Both the position numbers and the translations under genes were made by a program. A stretch of DNA of 7,283 bases from CAWFKW01 sp964568655. GTDB lineage: Bacteria > Bacteroidota > Ignavibacteria > Tepidaquicellales > OLB5. Each line of letters begins with the position of its first letter. The stretch's first letter is position 1. Under the pieces are notes generated by a model that ran no database searches, was not told the DNA's origin, and saw only the letters and a list, made by a program, of their open reading frames with translations. Location: NCBI GenBank assembly GCA_964568655.1, contig CAZMRG010000157.1, positions 1 through 7,283 of the forward strand. The letters run 5' to 3'. Shown here piece by piece: positions 1-6,309 of this stretch.

Positions 1-2
1 AC

Positions 3-1004
3 GGGTTTTCAAATTATGACAGAGTTAAAGGAGCAAAATTTGTAAGAACAAGACTTGTTTCACTGCTTCAGAAGACTAAACAGGATATAGTATTCAAATT
101 ACTTGGCGATTATGTAACTATTCTTAAGGATGAGCGCGTGGTTCTGATTGATTCAGCAACGCTTGAAGATTCAAGGGCCCAGCTTGAAAGAGTCAAAGCA
201 TTTGTGGAAATTGGCACCAAGACTATGACAGATATTTACAGGCAGGATGCGGTAGTGGCTCTGAATGAACTTTCGGTTGAACAGGCAAAAAATGCATATA
301 ATAAATCAGTCGCAGACCTGATATTTGACGCGAACATGAATCAAACAAGAAGTTATACCGTGTCGGGCGCTGAATTTCCGACAGAGATCAGCAATGAGTC
401 TATGGAATCATATCTTGAAAGGGTTTCTAATACAGATTTCCTGGTAAATACAGCTATTAAAAACAGGTATGATTATAAAGCGGCGGCTCAGAATTTAGAT
501 GTATTGAGAATTAATTACGACATAGCCGATAATGCAGTATTGTTTCCTACTCTCTCAGGTTTCAGTTCATATGATTTGTCCGGAAATTCATTTGGAAACA
601 TATCCAATCAAAGAGTATTCAGCATAGGATTATCTTTAAGTTACCCGATATTTGAAGGGTTCACTTTAGATAATCAGCGCCAGCAAACTATTATCAGCCT
701 TAGGATTGCAAATGATGATCTGCTGCAGGTAAGAAGCCAGATCTCGGTTGATATAAAGAAAGCTGTGCTTGACCTGAGCTCTCTTGTAAAACAGGTAGAC
801 ATTTCAGACAGAAGCTTAAAGAGCTCGGAAGCTGATAAAATAGCGGCTGAAGAACAATATAAAGTAGGTTTAACCACATTGCTAGACGTTAACACGGCTG
901 AAATTAATTATAACAATGCTTTGATAACAAAATCAAACCTTGTGTATGATTTCATATTAGCCCAAAAACAATTAGAGTATTTGCAGGGCCTGATCCAATA
1001 TTAA
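3..1004 (+). CDS. TolC-family outer membrane efflux protein, 5'-truncated by the window edge
   Basis: This is the C-terminal 333 residues of a TolC-type outer-membrane channel, the exit duct of tripartite exporters. The frame is open from position 3 with no stop. The residues before the GTG at 138 (for example YDRVKGAKFV and LLGDYVTILKDE) are good TolC helix sequence, so that GTG is internal and the true start lies outside the window. Visible hallmarks are a long helix with 'QLERVKAFVEIGTKTMTDIYRQD' character around residues 60-83, a second-repeat strand pair ending in 'LSYPIFEGFTLDNQR' near residues 213-227, then a long periplasmic helix pair with 'EEQYKVGLTTLLDVNTAE' character and a C-terminal aromatic residue (Tyr). 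Family members are usually about 420-480 residues, so roughly 100 or more residues plus the signal peptide are missing. It lies 35 nt upstream of the adaptor gene on the same strand, which fits an efflux operon. The family call is firm; the specific substrate is unknown. Confidence 0.93.
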   Translation, partial: GFSNYDRVKGAKFVRTRLVSLLQKTKQDIVFKLLGDYVTILKDERVVLIDSATLEDSRAQLERVKAFVEIGTKTMTDIYRQDAVVALNELSVEQAKNAYNKSVADLIFDANMNQTRSYTVSGAEFPTEISNESMESYLERVSNTDFLVNTAIKNRYDYKAAAQNLDVLRINYDIADNAVLFPTLSGFSSYDLSGNSFGNISNQRVFSIGLSLSYPIFEGFTLDNQRQQTIISLRIANDDLLQVRSQISVDIKKAVLDLSSLVKQVDISDRSLKSSEADKIAAEEQYKVGLTTLLDVNTAEINYNNALITKSNLVYDFILAQKQLEYLQGLIQY

Positions 1005-1039
1005 AAAGTTTTTTATAACAATACACTCTTCAAACATTT

Positions 1040-2356
1040 ATGGCAGATATAAAACCGGTTATTAAGAAAAAAAAGAAAAGCAAAAAGGCATTATTCTTTA
1101 TTCTCGCGGGCGTGCTTGTCTTAATGATAGTCACCGCCGTGGTTATATCGGGGAAGAAAGAAAAAGCTGTAGTTGTACAGACAGAAAAAGTAAGTAAAAG
1201 GAATATTACGCAGGTAGTATCCGGCACTGGCGCTATCCAGCCTGAAACAAAGGTAGATATCAGCGCTGAAGTAAGCGGCGAGCTAATTGCCTTGCCTTTT
1301 AAAGAAGGCGCGGCAATTAAAAAAGGCGATCTGCTGGTAAAGATAAAACCTGATATTTACAATGAAAGAGTAAGCCAGCAGCAGGCTTCCATCAACTTTG
1401 CGAAATCCCAGGTTGAGCTTCAACAGAGCAATCTGAAGAAAGCAGAGCTTGATCTGCAAAGGACGCAGCAGCTATTTGATAAAGGCCTTGTATCTCAGGC
1501 GGACCTTGACAACGCGAAGACAGTTTTCGACGTTGCAAAAGCCACTGTAAAGAGCTCAAATGCTAACGTTAAGCAGAATGTTGCTATCTTACAGCAGACC
1601 GGGCAGGACCTTTCTAAAACTACTATCCGCTCCCCTATGGACGGAACGCTGACGAAACTAAATTCACAGCTGGGTGAAAAAGTTGTTGGTACTCAGTCGT
1701 TCAGCGGTACGGTTATTATGACTGTATCCGATCTGAATGTTATGAACGCGGAAATAAATGTAAGCGAAACAGATATATCGCAGGTGAAGCTGGGCGATAC
1801 AACCGATGTATCCATTGATGCCTTCCCTGACAGGATCGTTAAAGGCTTTGTTTATGAGATATCAAATTCAGCCACTACTACAGGCGCGGGTACGCAGGAA
1901 CAGATCATAAATTTTGTAGTGAAAGTAAGAATTATAGATAAAGACCTTGAGCTAAAACCCGGGATGTCATGCAACGCGGATATCAAGGTAAATTCCAAGT
2001 TCGATGTTATGTCTATTCCTATCCAGTGCGTTACGGCAAGAGAAGACACTACGAAACAGCAGCAAAAGCAGGAGCAGGGCGATCAGAACGTTCAAAGGTT
2101 ATCTGACGAAAAAGCTAATAAAAAGGAAAAGCCTAAAGAAGTTGTTTTTATTGTACAGGACGGAAATCCTACAAAAGTAAAAATAGTCAATGTGAAGACT
2201 GGCATAAGCGATGATAAGTATGTTGAAATAACCGAAGGGCTTACGCCTGATATGGTGATCGTTAAAGGCCCGTACAAAGCTATAAGCAAAGACCTTGATG
2301 AAGGAACTATAATAAAGATAGACAACGAGATGAAAAAGATGCCTAATAAAGAATGA
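1040..2356 (+). CDS. Periplasmic adaptor (membrane fusion) protein, HlyD/MacA type
   Basis: The 438-residue adaptor should link an inner-membrane ABC permease to the TolC-like channel. It has a Lys-rich cytoplasmic tail (residues 1-16) and one TM anchor (about 17-37) with no cleavable signal or lipobox. A split lipoyl domain follows (about 66-103 and 190-233, with 'EVSGELIALPFKEGAAIKKGD' character and the closing motif IRSPMDGTL). Between its halves is a coiled-coil hairpin (about 105-188, Gln/Lys/Ala-rich, with LFDKGLVSQADLDNAK at the turn). A beta-barrel (about 235-318, LKPGMSCNADI) and a membrane-proximal domain (about 325-430) complete it. An unusual hydrophilic Gln/Lys/Glu segment (about 334-366) interrupts the last part. 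ATG 1040 is the first start after an in-frame TAA at 1016-1018; no clear Shine-Dalgarno precedes it. The ATPase gene begins 10 nt after its stop. It is MacA-like rather than proven MacA. Confidence 0.93.
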   Translation: MADIKPVIKKKKKSKKALFFILAGVLVLMIVTAVVISGKKEKAVVVQTEKVSKRNITQVVSGTGAIQPETKVDISAEVSGELIALPFKEGAAIKKGDLLVKIKPDIYNERVSQQQASINFAKSQVELQQSNLKKAELDLQRTQQLFDKGLVSQADLDNAKTVFDVAKATVKSSNANVKQNVAILQQTGQDLSKTTIRSPMDGTLTKLNSQLGEKVVGTQSFSGTVIMTVSDLNVMNAEINVSETDISQVKLGDTTDVSIDAFPDRIVKGFVYEISNSATTTGAGTQEQIINFVVKVRIIDKDLELKPGMSCNADIKVNSKFDVMSIPIQCVTAREDTTKQQQKQEQGDQNVQRLSDEKANKKEKPKEVVFIVQDGNPTKVKIVNVKTGISDDKYVEITEGLTPDMVIVKGPYKAISKDLDEGTIIKIDNEMKKMPNKE

Positions 2357-2359
2357 GGA
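2355..2359 (+). promoter_or_regulatory. Shine-Dalgarno for the ATPase gene
   Basis: GAGGA lies 7 nt before the TTG at 2367 and overlaps the TGA stop (2354-2356) of the adaptor gene. It is the best ribosome-binding site in the window and is the main reason for choosing TTG over the later in-frame ATG at 2412. Termination of the adaptor next to this site suggests translational coupling. Confidence 0.7.
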
Positions 2360-2366
2360 TAATAAC

Positions 2367-3101
2367 TTGGCAGAAGTAATAAATACATCTAATATTGTTA
2401 AGCTCTATGTAATGGGAACGGAAGAGCTTTATGCCCTCAAAGGCGTCTCGATGATTATCAATAGAAATGAATATGTCGCTATTATGGGTCCCTCAGGTTC
2501 AGGAAAGTCTACATTCATGAATATTATAGGGTGTCTTGATACTCCGACTTCAGGCACATATGACCTGAACGGACAAAATGTTAGCGAGATGGATGATAAC
2601 GAGCTTGCTCAGGTAAGGAATAAAGAAATAGGTTTTGTTTTTCAGACGTTTAATTTACTGCCCCGTTCAAATGCATTGCATAATGTTGAACTTCCGTTAA
2701 TTTATTCTGGTAAATCACGTCACGATCGGCTTGAACTTGCCGAAGAAGCATTGATTCAGGTTGGCTTACAGGAAAGAATGTTCCATAAGCCGAACGAGCT
2801 TTCCGGCGGACAAAGACAGCGTGTGGCTATCGCAAGGGCTCTTGTTAATAAGCCTTCGATAATACTGGCTGATGAACCGACCGGTAACCTGGATTCTAAA
2901 ACCGGCGATGAAATTATGGCTTTGTTCGATGACCTGCATGCAAAGGGCAATACAATTATACTTGTCACTCATGAAGATTTTATCGCTGAGCATGCTCACA
3001 GGGAGATCAGGCTGCGCGACGGAATGATAGAAAGCGATAAGGCGACGGCAAAGGGATTGAAATTTGCAAACAAAATAGTAACCGAAGCGGTACCTCAATA
3101 A
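2367..3101 (+). CDS. ABC transporter ATP-binding protein, MacB/LolD/FtsE type
   Basis: This 244-residue nucleotide-binding subunit should power the permease(s) encoded downstream. All ABC motifs are intact: Walker A GPSGSGKST (41-49), Q-loop Gln93 in VFQTFNLLP, signature LSGGQ (145-149), Walker B IILADE with catalytic Glu170, D-loop NLDS (174-177) and H-loop His202. The 'MNIIGCLDTPTSG' segment after Walker A and 'LADEPTGNLDSKTG' are typical of the ATPases that serve FtsX/MacB/LolCE-type permeases. It starts with TTG, supported by a Shine-Dalgarno 7 nt upstream. The first in-frame ATG (residue 16, position 2412) would remove the first conserved strand. Unlike MacB it is not fused to a permease; the polypeptide ends with a short charged tail and the first permease gene lies about 1.5 kb downstream, after the TPR gene. 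Membership of the family is very secure; the transported substrate is not known. Confidence 0.96.
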   Translation: MAEVINTSNIVKLYVMGTEELYALKGVSMIINRNEYVAIMGPSGSGKSTFMNIIGCLDTPTSGTYDLNGQNVSEMDDNELAQVRNKEIGFVFQTFNLLPRSNALHNVELPLIYSGKSRHDRLELAEEALIQVGLQERMFHKPNELSGGQRQRVAIARALVNKPSIILADEPTGNLDSKTGDEIMALFDDLHAKGNTIILVTHEDFIAEHAHREIRLRDGMIESDKATAKGLKFANKIVTEAVPQ

Positions 3102-3111
3102 ATATCTTCTG

Positions 3112-3130
3112 AAAATTACAGGACAATTTT
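3112..3130 (+). promoter_or_regulatory. Weak A/U hairpin presenting a Shine-Dalgarno-like AGGA upstream of the TPR gene
   Basis: AAAATT (3112-3117) and AATTTT (3125-3130) are inverted repeats around a 7-nt loop containing AGGA (3120-3123). The AGGA is 10 nt before the TTG start at 3134. The ribosome-binding role is plausible; the stem is only six A-U pairs, so the hairpin may be incidental in AT-rich spacer DNA. Confidence 0.3.
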
Positions 3131-3133
3131 AAA

Positions 3134-4657
3134 TTGAAAAAGATACCGATAATCTTCATTCTGTTTTTTTTCGTATCAGTTTACGCTAATGCGCAGGATT
3201 TTGACAAAGTGCATAAGCTGATAACGGAAGGGCTGAATTCTGTTTTCGAAATCGACTTCCCCGCCGGCATTGCAAAGTTCCAGGAAGCAAAAAGCGTGGC
3301 CCCCAACGATCTGAGAGGGCCTTTTTTTGAATCGACGGTTTATTTCTGGCGGACAATGTTTACTAAAAACCGCGGCGACTATGAACAGTTTTTAAACCTG
3401 TCCGATAATTTGATAAAGAAATGTGAAGATATTAACGATAAGAATGAAAACGATCTCGACGCGCAATTTTATAAAGGATGGTCATATACTTTAAGAGCGG
3501 TAATAGTCTATACAATTGATAGAAAAATGCTGCAGGCGGCAACTGACGCAAAAGACGGAAACAAAGCGCTCATTTTTGTTGTCGAAAAAAATCCAAATTA
3601 CTATGATGCGTATCTGGGTCTCGGCGTTTTTAATTATATGTCGAGTATGATACCGAAAAAACTCCAATGGCTTACAAGTATCTTAGGATTTTCAGGCGAC
3701 AGGGAGACCGGCAGAAAGCAGCTGTTAACCGCATCCGAAAAAGGAACATACACAAATACCGAGGCTAAATTCTACCTTACCCTGCTTTCATGGAGAGAGG
3801 AAAATTACACTGATGCTGAGGATTACGCGACAAAGTTAAAGGAAGCTCATCCAAACAGCCCTGCTATTTGGATGTTGTGGGGCCTTTTACTGACGCAGCA
3901 GGATAAGATGACCGATGCGATAAATGCTTATGAAAAGGCATTAACGCTGAATAAAGATAAACAGTCTGACATGGTATTTAAGACGGCTTACGGCGCTTTA
4001 GGAAATGCATATTTCAGGACAAACCAGTTTGATAAAGCGTCTGAGTACGGAAAGAAATACATGGCTTATGCTACAAAAGACGATAATGTTAATAACAGGC
4101 TTTACAGTATAGGAGTTTCGTTAGAACTTTTGGGAAAGAGAAACGAAGCTTTGGAGTATTATAAGCAGGCAAAGTCGGATTTTAAAGAAGATAACGAATG
4201 GGAAAAATACTGGTTAAGAAAGCTTAACGAAAGAATTTCAAAACCGCTTACGCAGGTTGATTCATTGCTGATAGCCGCAGAAAATAACAGGTCGGCCGGC
4301 GACTACCAGGAATCTCAGGCGAACTATGAAAAGATAAAAGTTCTGTCATCTGCCAGCGGTTCAAACGATGACATTACTGTGCAGATAAATTATGGTATGG
4401 GACAGGTTTATTTTAAACAAAAAGAATATAACAAAGCTATTGAGCTGTTCAAAATGAATTTAAATTTGAATCCCCCGGCGGAAAAATGGCTTGTGCCTGA
4501 TTCATACTTCCAGATTGGCAGATGTTTGCTTGCGCTTGGGAAAAAATCTGAAGCGGAAGATTATTTTGATAAAGCTTTGGCGATAGATTATGATTACGAT
4601 TTTAAAGATTCTATGGAAGGCAAAGTTAAAAACGAATTAACCAAATATAAAAATTGA
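3134..4657 (+). CDS. Exported tetratricopeptide-repeat (TPR) protein, function unassigned
   Basis: This 507-residue protein has a Sec-type signal peptide (MKK, hydrophobic IPIIFILFFFVSV, probable cleavage at ANA|Q near residue 20) and no lipobox Cys, so it is predicted to be soluble in the periplasm. TPR-like helix pairs recur through the mature part, most clearly at about 210-240, 244-273 (ending DAINAYEKALTLN), 284-315, 322-351 (LLGKRNEALEYYKQA), 380-405, 416-446 (QKEYNKAIELFKMNLNLNP) and 455-485. The N-terminal 200 residues are helical and less canonical, with several Trp/Tyr-rich stretches (YFWRTMF, YKGWSYTLRA). TPRs normally bind protein or peptide partners. The start is TTG; the signal peptide begins exactly there and an AGGA lies 10 nt upstream. 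The gene sits between the ATPase and its permease and overlaps the permease by 4 nt, which suggests a partner of the exporter. No catalytic motif was seen; the role is inferred from context only. Confidence 0.88.
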   Translation: MKKIPIIFILFFFVSVYANAQDFDKVHKLITEGLNSVFEIDFPAGIAKFQEAKSVAPNDLRGPFFESTVYFWRTMFTKNRGDYEQFLNLSDNLIKKCEDINDKNENDLDAQFYKGWSYTLRAVIVYTIDRKMLQAATDAKDGNKALIFVVEKNPNYYDAYLGLGVFNYMSSMIPKKLQWLTSILGFSGDRETGRKQLLTASEKGTYTNTEAKFYLTLLSWREENYTDAEDYATKLKEAHPNSPAIWMLWGLLLTQQDKMTDAINAYEKALTLNKDKQSDMVFKTAYGALGNAYFRTNQFDKASEYGKKYMAYATKDDNVNNRLYSIGVSLELLGKRNEALEYYKQAKSDFKEDNEWEKYWLRKLNERISKPLTQVDSLLIAAENNRSAGDYQESQANYEKIKVLSSASGSNDDITVQINYGMGQVYFKQKEYNKAIELFKMNLNLNPPAEKWLVPDSYFQIGRCLLALGKKSEAEDYFDKALAIDYDYDFKDSMEGKVKNELTKYKN

Positions 4658-5880
4658 ATTTTTTCCTTGAAATAAAAGAAGGCATCATAATCTCTATCAA
4701 TTCGATAAGAGCGAATAAGATGCGTTCATTCCTTGCGACTTTGGGTATTGTAATAGGTATAACTACCGTTACTATTCTGCAGACCGCTATTGAAGGCATC
4801 AATAATGCGTTTGAAAAGAGTATAGCGGCAGTTGGGGCTGATGTTCTGTACGTTCAGAAATTTGAGTGGTTCGGAAAAGAAGACTGGGATACTTACCGTA
4901 ACAGGCGGGATATAAATATGCACCAGTACGATTATTTTAAAGAGAACATGCAGGGCGCGGCATCTATCTGTCCTTCGGTTGGAACGGCTGCCGACCTGAC
5001 TTATGAGGATTTTTCGGTGCAGAATGTAATGGTAATCGGAACGACCGAAGAATACCAAAAAACTCTGGGCGTCAACCTTGATGAAGGCAGATTTTTCACT
5101 CAAAAGGAATCTGAAGGCGGCTGGGCTGTTTGCGTAATAGGAATGGATGTTAAAGATGCTTTCTTTCACAACATTACTCCTATTGGAAAAACAATAGAAG
5201 TATTCGGGCATAACTTCAAAATCATAGGGGTTAACGAGAAAATGGGAAGTATGCTTGGGCTTTTTAGTCTTGATAACAGGATAGTAATTCCTATAAATAG
5301 CTTCTTTAAAATATTCGGCACAAAGAGAAGTTTGACAATTAATATAAAAGCTCCAAGCATAGAAGCTCTGGACGATACAAAAGCAGAAGTTACAGCCGTA
5401 ATAAAACGCGCCAGAAAAGTGCCTCTTGGCGGCAAAGACGATTTTGGGGTCAACCAGCAGGAAGCGTTCAGGCAGACTTATGATTCGCTTACCGGAATGA
5501 TAAAGACAATCGGCACAGCCATTACCCTGCTCTCGCTTATAGTAGGTTCAATAGGTATTGCAAATATTATGTTTGTATCCGTTAAGGAACGAACAAAGGA
5601 AATAGGCATCAGGAAAGCAATTGGAGCAAAACGAAGCACAATTATGTTCCAGTTTATCACAGAGTCCATTGCAATTTGTATGATGGGCGGCATAATAGGG
5701 CTTATGATAGCAGTGCCGATCAGTTTGGTAGTTGACGCTTACCTGCTTCCAACCGCAATGCCTGCATGGGTAATTGTACTTGCCCTGCTTATTTCCGCGG
5801 TTGCAGGCGTTGTTTCAGGTTTTTTCCCGGCGTGGAGCGCTTCAAAGCTTGACCCGGTCGATGCTTTAAGATATGAATAA
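4654..5880 (+). CDS. MacB/FtsX-type ABC permease (first of two)
   Basis: This 408-residue permease lacks a nucleotide-binding domain and should work with the separate ATPase upstream. Its architecture is the MacB/LolCE plan. A short amphipathic N-terminus holds the conserved SIRANKMRSFLATLGIVIG stretch entering TM1 (about 25-47). A large periplasmic domain follows (about 48-282, with DEGRFFT, CVIGMDV, TPIGKTIEV and IVIPI landmarks), then TM2 (about 283-308), the cytoplasmic loop VKERTKEIGIRKAIGAK (310-326), TM3 (about 333-358) and TM4 (about 370-392), ending in FPAWSASKLDPVDALRYE, the usual family C-terminus. The TTG start shares TTGA with the stop of the TPR gene (4-nt overlap) and no Shine-Dalgarno is evident, so translation is probably coupled. 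Starting at the next ATG (residue 23) would delete the conserved N-terminal helix. The family is certain; whether it homodimerises or pairs with the second permease is not shown by sequence. Confidence 0.95.
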   Translation: MNFFLEIKEGIIISINSIRANKMRSFLATLGIVIGITTVTILQTAIEGINNAFEKSIAAVGADVLYVQKFEWFGKEDWDTYRNRRDINMHQYDYFKENMQGAASICPSVGTAADLTYEDFSVQNVMVIGTTEEYQKTLGVNLDEGRFFTQKESEGGWAVCVIGMDVKDAFFHNITPIGKTIEVFGHNFKIIGVNEKMGSMLGLFSLDNRIVIPINSFFKIFGTKRSLTINIKAPSIEALDDTKAEVTAVIKRARKVPLGGKDDFGVNQQEAFRQTYDSLTGMIKTIGTAITLLSLIVGSIGIANIMFVSVKERTKEIGIRKAIGAKRSTIMFQFITESIAICMMGGIIGLMIAVPISLVVDAYLLPTAMPAWVIVLALLISAVAGVVSGFFPAWSASKLDPVDALRYE

Positions 5881-6298
5881 GTATTGCCGTTTGTCGGTTT
5901 GTTTTTTTGTTCTTTTTATTTCGGGTAATATTACGGCTCAGCTGGTTGATGATACTTCAAAGGTTATTATCAAACGGGTAACAAAGTCAAATCCTGAAGG
6001 ATATAATATTTCGGATATTTATCTTAAAAAAGATAAGAAATTAAATATCTATGAAATTAGAGTTGATTTGGATGTTCCGCTTAGTACAAAGCTTTCGCTG
6101 GCGGTAAAAGATACCTCAGAAGATGTATTAATGTATCTGATCAACGATATTGTGATACCAAAAGGAACGTACCGCGTAAGATGGGAAATGCCTTTGTGCA
6201 AAGAAACGAAAGATTGCGATGGTTATTTAGCGGGAAGATATTTGTGTGTGTTCGAAACGGACCAGTTTATTTATCAAAAAGATTTTTTTCTAAAGTGA
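5873..6298 (+). CDS. Small exported beta-rich protein, possible stand-alone FlgD-Ig-like domain
   Basis: I do not recognise this 141-residue protein as a named family. An N-terminal signal peptide is evident (MNKYCRLS then a hydrophobic CFFVLFISG stretch, probable cleavage near TAQ at 23). The rest alternates hydrophobic residues as beta strands. The part from about 58 to 141 follows the layout of FlgD-Ig-like / secretion-tail beta domains: 'IYEIRVDLDVPLSTKLSLAV' with D80 after it, then IPKGTYRVRWEM, a G-rich turn, AGRYLCVFE and a final strand ending QKDFFLK. The usual 'D..G..v.SG.Y' turn is replaced by a Cys-containing one (C109, C115, then C125). The ATG overlaps the end of the preceding permease gene by 8 nt and the next permease starts 11 nt later. 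That wedged position suggests a periplasmic accessory to the exporter. The domain resemblance is judged by eye; function is unknown. Confidence 0.8.
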   Translation: MNKYCRLSVCFFVLFISGNITAQLVDDTSKVIIKRVTKSNPEGYNISDIYLKKDKKLNIYEIRVDLDVPLSTKLSLAVKDTSEDVLMYLINDIVIPKGTYRVRWEMPLCKETKDCDGYLAGRYLCVFETDQFIYQKDFFLK

Positions 6299-6309
6299 AA
6301 CAATTTTAA

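Noticed and set aside
1002..1018. Possible terminator after the TolC gene (A-run followed by T-run)
   Set aside because: The short AAAAA-G-TTTTTT stretch has no GC stem and no real loop, and the adaptor gene follows in 35 nt; more likely AT-rich spacer.
2412..2414. In-frame ATG as the ATPase start
   Set aside because: It would remove the first 15 residues including the conserved first strand, and has no Shine-Dalgarno comparable to GAGGA before the TTG at 2367.
2766..3098. Antisense open frame of 110 codons opposite the ATPase gene
   Set aside because: It lies entirely within a strongly conserved ABC ATPase on the plus strand and its translation shows no domain or signal; it is a shadow of the coding strand.
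4726..5211. Antisense open frame of 161 codons opposite the first permease
   Set aside because: Fully opposite a well-supported MacB-type permease, with no recognisable motif and no ribosome-binding context; treated as a coding-strand shadow.
2367..5880. Idea that the ATPase and permease are a broken, once-fused MacB split by an inserted TPR gene
   Set aside because: Both parts have intact ends, own starts and stops and family-typical lengths, and no repeat or insertion scar flanks the TPR gene; separate ATPase and permease genes are a normal arrangement in this superfamily.
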